Made by a program: the position numbers and the translations under genes
NCBI RefSeq assembly: GCF_000213175.1
Contig: NW_009799100.1
Span: 4,703,526 to 4,767,525, forward strand
DNA from: Neurospora tetrasperma FGSC 2508
Taxonomy: Eukaryota > Ascomycota > Sordariomycetes > Sordariales > Sordariaceae
Direction: 5' to 3'
DNA length: 64,000 bases
In this document: in pieces, positions 1 through 10,780 of the stretch
Layout: every line of letters begins with the position of its first letter
Position numbering within the stretch: the stretch's first letter is position 1
The notes under the pieces: model-generated
The model's database searches: none
Seen by the model: only the letters and a program-made list of their open reading frames with translations
What the model was told of the DNA's origin: nothing

Positions 1-1363
1 TCGAAGTCTCCTTCCCCGTATCGAGGCATCTCTTGCGTCGGAGGAGGCGGAGGGGCCGCGCGTGGCACGTCGACAGACTTGCGGCTTTCTAGTGGAGACA
101 TGAGTGGAACAGGAGGGGGACCGGCTCTCGGTGGTGATGTCGGGGGAAGAGGAGGTGGGCGGGACATGGGCGAGCGTGGCGACGCGGGCCCGTCAAAACT
201 CGTATCACGTTGATGAGACTTCAGCGCATCCTTATGAGGAACAGAGGAAGCAATGTCCGTATCGTAATCCCCTTCGTACTCGGTAATCTCTTCTTCCACT
301 TCTTCATTGTCATGCCCCCTTCCAGGAGACAAATGCTGGCGTTGATGGAAAGTATCCGTAGTCGGTGTTCTTGGTGGCGCTGCCGGGGGAGGCGGGGGAG
401 GAGCCCGGCTCACCGGGACCATACCGGGAATCGGAGGAGGCAAGCGACTTTCACGCTTGGCTGACGGTGAAGCAGGGGGCAGCGGAGGGGACCGAGGTGA
501 TGCCTCGTAATACGACTGGCGTCTGCCGTGCGAAGCACCAGGCGAGGTTGGGGGTGACACCGGGGGAGGAGGCATCTGCGGTGTCGGCGGAGCAAGAGCC
601 GGAAGGGGCGGCGGCGGAGCCCGAGCTGTATGCGATGTCTCAGCAACGCGCGGAGTATCAGACTCCTCCTGGGGCCTTTCCGAGAGCTCGTCATCCGATG
701 CAGAGCCTTCACTGGGCGAGTTTGTGGCCGATGCAGTCGGGGGCGGGGGAGGCGGACGGGCTGAACTCAAGTTAGTAAGTCATTTACAGTCATCACCACC
801 GGAGAACTTTACCTTCGGTAGGAACGGGGGGAGGAGCTGGTCTTCCACCAGGAACAGGAGGCGGTACCCCGGGGTCCCTCGAAGGCACTATCATTCGAGT
901 TAGTATCGTGGCGGGCAAGGCTGCCAAGTGTCTCTGAGACTTACAAGACGGAGGAGGTGCCTGATACGGTGTTGGCGCCTCACTTTCCTCTTCTTCCTCT
1001 TCCTCCTCTTCAGACACCGGCTGTTCCGGTTCGGCCTGCTGAGGAGGACGAGTGGGCGGCGGCGGCGCATGCAAGGGCGAACGGGGCTCCTCGACTTCAG
1101 GGGAACGCACAGGTTCCGGTGCCCGGGACATACCAGGGAGAGCCATCATGGTCGGGATAGGAGGCGCACGCTGGACCGGGGAAGTGGGCTGTTCTTCAGA
1201 TTCCTCCACCTTCTCAGGAACAGGCTTCTTCTTCTTGGGCAGCATAGGAGGCGGGCCGCCGAAGAGGGAGATGCCAGGCATTCCGGGCAAACCCATGCCG
1301 CCAGACATCTTGGCCATTCTAGCACGCAATTCCTCCCTACGCCGGATCTCCGGGTCAACCTCT

Positions 1364-1395
<32 letters not shown>

Positions 1396-2691
1396 GTCTT
1401 CTTCGTCCTCTTCCTGCGCAAGCTTGGCATCTTCCTGCTTAGCGGCAGTAGCAACATGCTTGTGCTCTTCAACCTCCTCCTTTTCAGTCAGATCTTCTTG
1501 TCCCTCCGTTGTCTCACCGGCGCCAGACAAGTCGGCCTCGTTGCCATCATTGGGCTCGACACCAAAGTTTGACTTGCGCCTGGGCGCTGGCGCGCGTGGG
1601 TGGAGGGCCTCATCCACCGACTTTCTTACAGTTTCTTCGGTGTCCTGTCTTTCGAGGGGTACCGCGGCGGGTTCGCCCTCCTCGGCGGCTTCGTGGGTCT
1701 CAACCTTTTTCTTGACGGGCTTCTTGGGCTTTTCCTTCTTGGCCTCATGTCGAGCAGCCGTCTCCATCTGCTGCTTCTGCAGGAGGGCCAGGCGCTCCTT
1801 GAGACTCAGCGGCTTCGGCTGTTCCTCCTCACCTTCTCCCTCGTTCGAGGCAGAGGCAGAGGCAGGGGCGAGACCTGCTTTGGCAGCATTCTCTTGGGCT
1901 TGAGCCTCTTGTTCCCTGATCTCCGGATCTTCGTCACGGCGATAGATCTTGGCAACGGGGGCTTGCTGGGGAGGAGGAATGTAAGCGTTCCTACTGGGAG
2001 GAGGCGCAACAAAGGGCTTCTTGATGAAGTTGGCGCCAGAGCTCAGACCGGTAGGCTTAAAGGGGGCAGGGGGAGGGGCCGCAGCTTTGTTGAAGGCAGC
2101 AATGCGATCCTTGAAGCTCGAGGGTTTCTCTGCGACGGGGGGAGGGCCGCTGGGCTTGGATGGCTGCTGCTGCTGCTGTTGTTGTTGTTGTTGTGTAGGG
2201 GCGGGCTTGGGAGGTGGAGACGTCACTCTCGGGGCTTCGGCAGGCGGCGGAACTGCCTGCGGAACTGGCGGCGGAGGGGCGGATGCCTGCGGGGGCGGAG
2301 CGGGCTTGGGGACCGGGGGTTCGGCAGCTGGTACAGGTACAGGCGGAGGGGCGGAAGCAACAGGAGGAGGTGATGGCGAGCGCACGGGTTCAGGAGCAGG
2401 CGCAGGCTCCGGGGAGACTGCTTGCTCGGGAGCGGCGACATGCTCAGGCTCCTGCTTGGCAGCACGGGTTGGTCTTGTTGGGCGGGGCGGAGCTTGGGGT
2501 TCGTAGCGTTCGACGAAGTTGCGAGGGAAGATGCCCTCTTGCTTGACACCGGCCTCGTCGACGTATTCTCCGCCATACCAATCGGCGTCCTCCTCATCGG
2601 TCACGGTGATGATCTGACCGGCGGGGAAGTTGAGATCGTCCTCGTGGCCCGAGGCGTACTCGAAGATGGCCTTAACTTTGAACAACGACAT
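1..2691 (-). CDS. BBC1: SH3-domain actin-patch protein, Bbc1/Mti1-like (3' end beyond window)
   Basis: The start at 2691 opens directly into an SH3 domain (residues about 1-65, with ALYDY-like AIFEYASGHEDDLNF and WYGGEY). Then come long proline-rich stretches, a poly-Gln run, a Lys/Glu-rich region and a run of about 14 acidic residues followed by a conserved-looking EIRRREELRARMAKM segment. Two introns are inferred: 888-944 (GTAAGT...TACTAAC...TAG) and 761-812 (GTAAAG...TACTAAC...CAG). Exons are 2691-945, 887-813 and 760 to beyond base 1. The last exon stays open in frame to the window edge and reads proline-rich, then EEVEEEITEYEGDYDTD. In yeast, Bbc1 binds type I myosins and restrains Arp2/3 at endocytic patches; the same role is inferred here. 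The 57-nt intron is a multiple of 3 with no stop, so an uninterrupted reading would hide it. The C-terminal domain lies outside the window. Confidence 0.82.
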
Positions 2692-4440
2692 GATGATTCT
2701 GCAGTTGGGAAATCAACCCAAGCGGTTGGAGTGTCGTTTGTGTCGAAGTCAAGGTAAGATCGGAAGGGAGTTGCGTGAGTGGGTGCGGGGCGGTCCCTGC
2801 GCAGGAGGCAGCAGCGGCAGCAGCAGGAGAGAAATGTAAGCTGCAAACAGCGTCAGGTAACACGAGTATTAGTTAACTTGGTGGAAGCAAAACGGTATGG
2901 TAGATGTTGGATGATGTTAAAGTGGTCTTGTTGAAGCGCGGATGGACGGCGACAAAGCGAAGCCCATGTGTTGGAGATTCGGTTGCCGGAGACCCGCCAC
3001 TTTTGATGAAGAAGCTTGAAGTGGAAGTTGAAGAGAGAATCGGGGATGGTTTCGGTCTTGTTGCAGTGAATCAGGCCCTGAACGGGATAGGTGACGCGGG
3101 GGGGAAGAAGCACCTCACCTCGAGCGGAAGCAGCCCAGCAGTGACAGCACAAGTGGCAGCATGACGGGGGGAGCACCTGGGGCCGGACGACCTGATGCAA
3201 GTGCAGGCAGCGCATTGAACGTATCAGGCGCTAGGCGGACACCTCTCTGGGTTGGACAGTGCAGTGCTACTACAGTATAGCCACAACTGCAGATCGACTG
3301 GGCCGTCCCTGCTGCTGTCGCACTGGGGGGGGGGGGCAGCATCAAGTGTGTTCCAGGTTTCCCGGCACTTCAACAGCGTTACTGCGTTGCCATGTTTACT
3401 CTCATCTGTCTTTTTCTCTTTGATGGTCACCCAAAGTCAAAAGAGCCCCTCTCGTATAATAGATATTTATGAGATGCTATAAGGTTTCTCTGCTTTGCGG
3501 TCTTGTGACCGAGGATGCAATGCCGCAATGTGTTCAACGTACTTGGACAGTCCAGGTAAGATAGGCTGATCTCACTACCTCAACACAGCCGCTCCAGCTT
3601 CTTCGACGTCAGCACTTGTAGTGTACTGACTATCCAAGTAGAGGTACAGTATGGGCCAATTTATGCACACTTTAACTCGACACTACAGTACATCTTCTTT
3701 CAATTACCCCCGACATTGCGGGAAAGGAATGAATGTGCACATTACACATGTTGAGGCCGAGCATGATGAACCAAGTATTGTAGTATAGAAACAGGAGGTT
3801 CGAGATGCACACATGCACATTAGTACGGAAAGAGCTGGGATCATGGCTTAGACGAATGCGATGGATGATGCAACCTGTATCAATAATCTTTGTATTCCCG
3901 TTGTTAGCGTTTCTTTGCTGTGTAACATGTGAACCCCCCAAAGAGTGAGATGAAACCACAGGCCATGTGCTTAGTTCCAAACATCACTTTCATCTTGTCA
4001 ATGCCGGGAAACACAATGCTTGAGCTTCCCCATCGTCCATCATCTTCGTGAAGCCACCGTATCCTTCATGGGAGAACAAGAGAGCACTGCCCTCCCCGAT
4101 GCTAGGCATGATGAGACATGGGTTGCTCCGCCTTTTCTGAGCTCTTCTGTGGAGGCAGCTCAAGATTACGCGTGGGGCTCATTTAGGTACTTACCTTTAC
4201 TGTATTGCCTGCCGGGACATGACCTTTTGTGTGATTTTATCTTATCGGCCATTCCATCATCGCATGGAAGCTTTTGGATGTTTTCAAACAAAACGACTTG
4301 AACATTGCCTCACAGGACCATCAGCAACAAACAAACAGCCTGCGACCGAAGCCATAAAAACTCTCCACCGACCTCCCAACCCGGTTTAAACCTTGCCCAC
4401 GATACCCCGTAAATAACACCACCCTAAACACCAACCCAAA
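2692..4440. other. Intergenic, divergent promoters of the SH3 gene and RTR1
   Basis: No gene recognised. It lies between two divergently transcribed genes and must hold both promoters and 5' leaders. It contains a G12 homopolymer at 3325-3336 and a TAGTGTA motif near 3617. On the minus strand near 2840-2880 there is a plausible branch site plus TTTGCAG acceptor, hinting at a 5'-leader intron for the SH3 gene; no donor was assigned. Confidence 0.5.
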
Positions 4441-5613
4441 ATGTCCTCTACCAGCCCACCAGTCTCCAAACCACCAAAATCCATCCTCAAAAAAACCACC
4501 CACCCAACAACCGGCTTCTCCCAACTACCTTCACCTACCGAACCCTCCAACCAGCAACAGCAGCGCGACTTCATCTCCCCCGGCTCCCTCCCCATCTCCT
4601 TCGCCGACCTATCTTCCCTCCCCACCGAACAGCGGCTCGCCCACGAACAAGCCCTCCTCCTCCAACGCCTATCCCAAACCGAGCTCAAGCCCGCCATCCC
4701 CCTCGAAACCATCGAGCTCCTCTCCTCCTCCTTCCCCACCCAGCGCACGCCTCCCGCCTTACACCCTCTCAACCACCAGCCCCTGAGCGCCGCCAACCCC
4801 CACCCCGACGATGCCCGTCAGTTTCTCAAATTGGTAGCCGACTTCACGCCGCGGGAATACCTGGAGCTCATCGAAGAGCGCAACTGTCTGGGTGCGTGCG
4901 GGTACGTGCTCTGCCCGCGGAAGAGGAGGCAATATGAGGGAGAGTACAAGATCATTATGCGGACGGGCAACATTGCCAAGACGGAGGACTTGAACAAGTG
5001 GTGCTCGGATGCGTGTGCGGTGCGGGCGCTGTATGTCAAGGTGCAGTTGGATAATCCGAGTTATATGACGGATTTGGAGACGGGGAAGAGGGTGGTCAAG
5101 GTTGAGTTGAGGGAGGAGGAGGAGAAGAAGAAGAAGCCGTTTGGAGAGGAAGAGAAGGCCAAGGACAAGGACAAGGCAACAAGTGTCGCAGAAGCGGAAG
5201 ATAAAGTCGCTGCTGACCTGGCGAGACTGGATCTCAATAGGAAGGCTGAGATTTCAGACAAGGCTGCGCAGATGCAGAGGGATGCTGACGCTTTGGCGGT
5301 TGAGAGAGGCCAGGGCAGCGGGAAGCTGGATAGGCTGCTAGCCGGTCAAGGTGTTGAGGTTACGATCCGGGAGAAGCCAACAACAGGTCCGGCAAAAGCA
5401 CCGGATCACACAAAGGCGTCTTCTACGTCCCGGAAGAAGCGTCCGCAGGATGCCCATCATATGGTTGAAGGCCACAAGCCTAGGTTTGGCACTGATATCA
5501 AGAGCCAGGAAGCTGCAAAGAAAGATGGCAGCGAGAGCGAAAGTGAAGATACCGATGAGGACGATGATGATATTAATGACTATCTGTCGGGACGCATGCA
5601 GATATCCATGTAG
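4441..5613 (+). CDS. RTR1: RNA polymerase II CTD phosphatase Rtr1/RPAP2 family
   Basis: Single exon, 390 aa, starting in AAAATGTCC. The Rtr1/RPAP2 zinc-finger domain lies at about residues 130-205: FTPREYLELIEERNCLGACGYVLC, then NIAKTEDLNKWCSDAC. Likely zinc ligands are C153 and C158 (C-x4-C) and C188 and C192 (C-x3-C). The family acts on Ser5-phosphorylated RNA polymerase II CTD and on polymerase assembly and nuclear import. The N-terminus (residues 1-60) is Pro/Ser-rich and contains PKSILKK. The C-terminal half is Lys/Glu-rich and disordered, ending in an acidic SESESEDTDEDDDD tract before GRMQISM. Codon use and GC match the neighbours. Family assignment is firm; catalytic activity is inferred from the family, where it has been debated. 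Confidence 0.9.
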   Translation: MSSTSPPVSKPPKSILKKTTHPTTGFSQLPSPTEPSNQQQQRDFISPGSLPISFADLSSLPTEQRLAHEQALLLQRLSQTELKPAIPLETIELLSSSFPTQRTPPALHPLNHQPLSAANPHPDDARQFLKLVADFTPREYLELIEERNCLGACGYVLCPRKRRQYEGEYKIIMRTGNIAKTEDLNKWCSDACAVRALYVKVQLDNPSYMTDLETGKRVVKVELREEEEKKKKPFGEEEKAKDKDKATSVAEAEDKVAADLARLDLNRKAEISDKAAQMQRDADALAVERGQGSGKLDRLLAGQGVEVTIREKPTTGPAKAPDHTKASSTSRKKRPQDAHHMVEGHKPRFGTDIKSQEAAKKDGSESESEDTDEDDDDINDYLSGRMQISM

Positions 5614-6225
5614 TCCAGGCAAGACAGTATCTACGCTAGATTGATGAACTTGCGCAGAACCTGGACAGACATAGCATTCACAGATGACCAATCTTAATAG
5701 ATACCCACCTTGAGTTTACTACAGTTCGTTGCGCAAACCAAGAACGTAAAGCCTACGTAGTGTGATACGCCCAGACGGGCGTTTGATGGCTGTTCAAGTC
5801 CCGGGCATAGACAAGCTGCAAGTTAGCATATCACCAGAACTGGGAGGTACCTTGGATGGTGTGTAACCCAAGAACCGGGGCGGGAGCAAACTCCCCTCCT
5901 GGCACTTGTGCCGAACCACACCAAGTCCCAACCCTGCCCCTCAACACAATCACCATAGAGCATATAAAGCACCACAATCCCATACGAGGACGGGAAGAGA
6001 ATTGGCAATCAAGCATCGTCTCCGGCATTACACCAAGAGAGTCAGCGACACCTTTTGTGGGCAAACAGATCGCATTTGGTTTCGCAGATGTGACCTAATG
6101 ATGCTCATGCTACCCTGTTCCAGATAGACACCGAACACCAACCCAGGTAGGACCGACACCACCGTAGTGCATGATCCAACGCCCGATTTCCATTATTATT
6201 TTGGTTATCGTCGACCGGGCGACAT
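5614..6225. other. Intergenic, convergent 3' ends of RTR1 and RPS17
   Basis: Nothing gene-like. It should contain the 3' UTRs and polyadenylation sites of the two convergent genes. Short ORFs here show no conserved composition. Confidence 0.5.
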
Positions 6226-6882
6226 TTAGTCGCGGCGGGGACGGTCGCCGAAGCGGCGGCCGCGCTCGACAGGCTGGGCCTGGGTGACGGGGATGACGTT
6301 GACGGGGATGGAGTCGAACTGTTGAGAGAGAAAAAAGAGACAAGTTAGACAAAATGCATCCTTACCATGGCTTCATGCGGGGCAGAAAACCAAAGTGATG
6401 GTTGGGATGGTGAGGAAAACTTACGCCGAGGTGCTTCAGGAGGTCCTTGGTCTCGGTGTCGACGTCGAGCTGACCGCTCTCGGAGTTCTGGGTGAAGTCG
6501 AGAGCAGAAACCTCGGGAACGTACTGGTCCTTGCGCTCACGCTCCTCCTCCTGCAGCTTGAAGGAGATACCGCGGACGGGGCCACGCTGGATACGCTTCA
6601 TCAAGTGGGTGGTGTAGCCGGCAATCTATTTTTGTCCAAACATATTAGCATGGCCGCCCCGTTCATCCATCCTTCTGCCTGTCCTTCCTCCCGGGTCCAT
6701 GTATAAACCCTCTCCCGGTTCGTGACAAAACGCACCTTGTTGCGGAGGCGCTTGGAGGCAATGATGGCGATCTCATCGCAGATGCGCTTGTTGGTCTCGA
6801 AGTCGAGGGTCAACTTGGGGTAGTACCGCTCAATGATGACCTTGGCGGACTTCTTGACAGTCTTGGTACGAACGCGACCCAT
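6226..6882 (-). CDS. RPS17: 40S ribosomal protein eS17 (S17)
   Basis: Three exons: 6882-6736, 6625-6425 and 6318-6226, encoding 146 aa, the usual length for fungal eS17. Exon 1 gives [20 protein letters not shown], exon 2 runs from [21 protein letters not shown] to [12 protein letters not shown], and exon 3 gives [10 protein letters not shown] and a basic tail ending GDRPRRD. Introns are 110 nt (donor GTGCGT, acceptor TAG) and 106 nt (GTAAGT, CAG), both phase 0. The protein is a component of the small cytosolic ribosomal subunit. The introns were inspected for C/D snoRNA boxes and no convincing pair was seen. Both introns are long relative to others in this window, as is common in fungal ribosomal protein genes. 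Confidence 0.96.
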
Positions 6883-7474
6883 TTTGCCGGCTTTGCTGCT
6901 GCTTTGCTGCTGAAGGAGGGGAGTTGAAGGGTTACGTTGTCAAGGACAAGAAGACGTGAACAAACACCAAGTCGAACTTTTTTGGTTTGGCAATATCCGG
7001 CGGGTTGTGGGGTCAGTGCACGCCCAGGTTTGGCGTTAGGGCACGTACTGAGCCTCATGTGGCTGACAAGCGTCGTGGCTGAGTGGTCATGGTTCGCTCG
7101 GCACGTGACCCCCATTGTTTACACTCAGTGTTGCCCCTGAACCGATCGAATGCTTACAGTGCAAAGGCAGTGACACTCACTTACCCTTAGACAACTACTC
7201 AGCTCTCGATGACTTAGAATCGAACAATGTTAACGCATCTCATCGTGGGAGGTCTTCATGAACCGGTCTATATTTACAGCTTAGAATGTTACAATGGACT
7301 GTCTGTTTTATGTCTGATTTGCGAGCGGTGATCAGTATGCCCATCAGCTATCCACACCTACACGGCCTGCAAAGATCCCAACCACGTCCTTTCAATCTTC
7401 TTGCCAGATTTTGGGTATCTCATTGACTGCTCGCCGCGAAGCATTCGTGTTCCCACTTCTGCTTATCGGCCGAT
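6883..7474. other. Intergenic, RPS17 promoter region
   Basis: Holds the upstream region of RPS17 (read leftward) and the 3' end of MRP51. A CTTCAG|CAGCAAAG string just upstream of the RPS17 start could be a leader splice acceptor. Part of 7392-7458 may be a final exon of MRP51 (see that entry). No separate gene seen. Confidence 0.4.
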
Positions 7475-8887
7475 TTACCGTAAACCATACCCAGACGAGC
7501 CCGACATGGTAGGTGATGAGGGCGAGTCAGAGTTCTCGTACCTGCCCCTCAGCCTTGCAGCAGTCATAGGGATCTTCTTGAAGATCTTTTCCTGGCGCTT
7601 GGGGGCAGACCCGAAGATGGGCTCACGGGCATCGCCAATCAATTCTTTGGCGATGAGAACATCCGTCGCCTTGGCATCACTAACAGTCAGCTGTACGCGG
7701 CCAGTCGAGTCAACCGTCGCCTTGTCAACGTTGACCCAGAGCTTGGCACCGCCCTCAATGCTGGGATCAAACTTGTCCATAACAGTGTTGCCCCTCAGGT
7801 TGCTGTGGCTTGTGCCAAGTGGTCCATCGGCGACGAAGCCAGCAACACCAATCTTGGCATCGTTTCCAAGACCTCCCTTGCGCGGCTTGAGCACTCTAGC
7901 CTGGACGGGCGGGTGGCTCTTCTGCGGACCGTAAATCGGGTGGTTGTTGAGGTAGGCCGCAGTACGAAGGTATGAGATACCGGCCGAGGGGTGGGTGATG
8001 GGAGGACCGCGTCCACCGTACGGGCTGTCGGTTGCGCGCAGGTTGACCATCAAGGAGTGTTGGCGCGCTTCAGCAGCCTGAGGAGGCTTGAGTGGTGCGA
8101 GATCCAAGAACTGGCCGACCAAGTCGTAGAGCACCTGGTTATCGTTGCGCAGGCGGCGCAGGTACTCGGTCACCTCGTCGTCCGTGATAGACTCCGGCTT
8201 GAAAGGCTCTTGTGTCTCCGCAACCGCGTCACCCCTCAAAGCAGCCGTCTCCTGAAGCTCCCTGTTCGCGGCCTCTGTCTTCTGAGCCGCAATCTTCTTC
8301 TGAATGAATTTGCGGAAATCGGCGCGCTTGGGTCTGACGGTCTTGGCGAGGTACTCCTTGAACTCGCCGGGAGTCATGCCGGCCAACCAGGGACCGCTGA
8401 ACTTCCACCTCTTTTCAGCTTCTTGGATTTGCTCGTCGGGGCTGAAGGCAGTCACATCGGTGTCGGCCTCGAAGACGGACCGCTGGACGGGGCGGAAAAG
8501 TCGGGAGGGATCACTGATTTCGGACGGTGTGCTGATCGGGATGTTCAGGGCTTGGAACTTCTTGAGCGTGAGGCCGTGTTGGGTGCCGGAGGTGAAGTCG
8601 GTAATCTGTTCGAGCGAGTCCATCTCCTTGACCTTGACCATGGGATACGTGGTGCCGGTTGTTGACTTGAGGGGGAGCGGGCGCTTCAGACCCCAGTCTC
8701 CACGAGAGCGGGAGGATTCAAAGGTGGTAAGGACCTGGTGAGTCGGGTATGCTTCGGTGGCCGAGGCTCTCTCGCTAATCATCTGAAGCTTGTTGCCGGG
8801 CGGAGGGGGGATCACTGGAGGCAGCGAAAACATGCGCGAGGTACGGAGGAGCGCGCCTCCGGGCGACACACCCCGGGAGGAAGCCAT
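7475..8887 (-). CDS. MRP51: Mitochondrial small-subunit ribosomal protein Mrp51 (bS1m)
   Basis: Start chosen at 8887 (MASSRGVSPGGALLRTSRMFSL), giving 470 aa with a basic, hydroxylated, acid-free N-terminus typical of a mitochondrial presequence. The frame is open for 75 codons further upstream, but that stretch looks non-coding. The body matches the fungal Mrp51 family: a presequence followed by a WGLKRPLP motif, then GLTLKKFQALN, WLAGMTPGEFKEYLAKTVRPKR, and a C-terminal half with HPSAGISYLRTAAYLNNHPIYGPQ. Role: mitoribosome small subunit, linked in yeast to translation of mitochondrial mRNAs with their leaders. The 3' end is uncertain. A strong CAG|GTACGAG donor at 7541 could splice to an acceptor at 7459, replacing the low-complexity tail YENSDSPSSPTMSGS by one ending NEIPKIWQED with a stop at 7392; both versions are 470 aa. 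Confidence 0.85.
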   Translation of the reverse strand: MASSRGVSPGGALLRTSRMFSLPPVIPPPPGNKLQMISERASATEAYPTHQVLTTFESSRSRGDWGLKRPLPLKSTTGTTYPMVKVKEMDSLEQITDFTSGTQHGLTLKKFQALNIPISTPSEISDPSRLFRPVQRSVFEADTDVTAFSPDEQIQEAEKRWKFSGPWLAGMTPGEFKEYLAKTVRPKRADFRKFIQKKIAAQKTEAANRELQETAALRGDAVAETQEPFKPESITDDEVTEYLRRLRNDNQVLYDLVGQFLDLAPLKPPQAAEARQHSLMVNLRATDSPYGGRGPPITHPSAGISYLRTAAYLNNHPIYGPQKSHPPVQARVLKPRKGGLGNDAKIGVAGFVADGPLGTSHSNLRGNTVMDKFDPSIEGGAKLWVNVDKATVDSTGRVQLTVSDAKATDVLIAKELIGDAREPIFGSAPKRQEKIFKKIPMTAARLRGRYENSDSPSSPTMSGSSGYGLR

Positions 8888-9289
8888 CGTGTATTCGAGG
8901 TGCCGTCGAGGTGCCGGTGGCTTCGGTTGACGGGCGTCGAGGTTCGGCGCGGCTCGTGGGGACGTTGATCGCCGTGATGGAGGACTTAAAGTCCGCGAAA
9001 ATTCAAAGCTCGGACGTTTCTGTTGCTGTCGCATACGCATATTGGCGCATTGGCCAGGCGGGCCGGGTTGCTGGGCCGGTACGAGCGGGGCCGTAGGATA
9101 GAGGCCAAGCAATCACCATCTATAGCCCTAACCCTGAATCTTCAATTGCATTTCCGTACAACAGTACTTGTAAGCTCAGCCAGCAGGTATGTAGCTACAC
9201 ATGCACTTTTGCTTGTAGTGAATCACTCATTATACGGGCAAGCAACAAGAAGGAAAGTGTGGAGAGTTTGAACCAAGCTCCAAGCGGCC
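8888..9289. other. Intergenic between MRP51 and the TGT gene
   Basis: About 400 nt holding the MRP51 promoter and the 3' UTR of the transglycosylase gene. No gene-like content. Confidence 0.5.
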
Positions 9290-10780
9290 TCAGCTTTCAA
9301 ACAAGTCAATACCTACGTTCTTCAGAGCGTTTACAGCCCACGACGGGTAGCTCTTTCTATCTGGGTACAGGTTGTTGAAGAACTCCTTAACAAAGGCCGG
9401 GAACTTGTCGGCAATGATGGCGTCCCTGGCACCTCCCATGAGATGCAGCTGATACCACACGTTGTGTATGGTCAGCAGATGTGCTGCCACCGTCTCCTTG
9501 GCCGAATTGTGGTGTACAAACGCCCTTGTGACGCCAATGGCTCCCTCTTGATCGATAGGCCTGCAGCATGGGCACCCACAACCGTCCTCGATCGGGCCAA
9601 AGTCCTTGGCATATTGTTCCTTCTTCATGTTGAGCACACCGTGCTTCGTGATGGCATTGCCAAACCGCGCCGTACGTGTGGGCCAGACGCAATCGAACAT
9701 ATCGGCTCCCAAAGCAACGCTGACGACCAGGTCTTCGGGGTAGCCAATACCCATAACATAGCGAGGCTTCAAGTCGGGAAGAAGCTCTGTGCATGTAGCC
9801 ACAACGTTGCAGAAATCATCCTTGGCCTCACCACCACTGAGACCTCCGATGGCGATGCCTGGGGTGTCGCGAGCCACCATCTCGCGGCAGCATTCCCTGC
9901 GCATCTCTAGGTCCAAACCACCCTGAATAATGCAAAACAGATTCTGGCGGTCGGGATTCTTGTGGGCCTTTATGCAGCGATCCAGCCAGCGTACACTGCG
10001 CTCCATGGCCTCGCGCATACGGGCCTTGTCCGGGTGAGTGGTCACCAAGACGTCATCAAGCTGCATCATGATGTCGGATCCAATCGAGTTTTGAAGGCTC
10101 ATTGAGTGTTCGGGGGTGAGGAGCATGGGGGATCCATCGTGGGGAGAGAGGAAGCGAACTCCTTCTTCGGTAACCTTGGCGAGCTTGAGGAGAGATACCA
10201 TTTGGAAGCTGGAGGAGAAGCCGGGTCAGCGATGCGCCGGCATTCGTATGCATTGGTTATGACAAGGGCGCATACCCTCCACTATCCGTCAACAGGTTAT
10301 GCTTCCAGCCCTGAAGTTTGTGAGCGCCGCCAACGGCATCGAGGACCTCTTGGCCAGGTTTCAGTCCTAGATGGTAAGTGTTGTTGAGGCAAAGGCGGCA
10401 TCCCGTACCCTCAAGCTGTTCCGGGGTGATGCCCTTGAGGGAAGCCTGAGTAGCCACAGGCATGAAGATGGGGAGGTTGACGGGTCCATGGGGAAGAGTC
10501 AGGATAGAAGCGCGAGCCCTTGTTGTCTAGGTTCAACGCGTGTGTTAACGTTAGTGACGGACATCCATTGCGGTTCGTTTGGCGATTGCGACAGCTTTGC
10601 GATGGGTGCGGAACCGAATCCTGATCCCACTTATACGGACGGAACTTGATATCCAGTTGCTGTATGGAGACCTGATTCCCAGCCTTCGGATTCCAGAAGA
10701 ACAGACGATCTTCCACTTACGGAGCATTTGGCGACCAGCTCAAAGGTGAGCGCAGCCGAAGAAGCCTTGTTTGAAGCCAT
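9290..10780 (-). CDS. QTRT1: Queuine tRNA-ribosyltransferase catalytic subunit (TGT, QTRT1-like)
   Basis: Three exons: 10780-10721, 10526-10276 and 10208-9290, encoding 409 aa, close to the human catalytic subunit length. Introns are 194 nt (GTAAGT/TAG) and 67 nt (GTATGC/CAG). Features: [22 protein letters not shown] at the N-terminus, FMPVATQ, the active-site motif DSGGFQM with D101 (the codon for its second Gly is split by intron 2), GGLSGGE, the second catalytic region [19 protein letters not shown], and the zinc site CGCPCC followed downstream by a histidine in [14 protein letters not shown]. The enzyme swaps guanine 34 of GUN-anticodon tRNAs (Asp, Asn, His, Tyr) for queuine. In animals it works with QTRT2; no partner is in this window. 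Budding yeast lacks it, so its presence is typical of filamentous fungi that salvage queuine. Confidence 0.94.

Noticed and set aside
6319-6735. Possible C/D snoRNA in the RPS17 introns
   Set aside because: A weak C-box-like GGATGAA is present, but no D box or terminal stem pairs with it.
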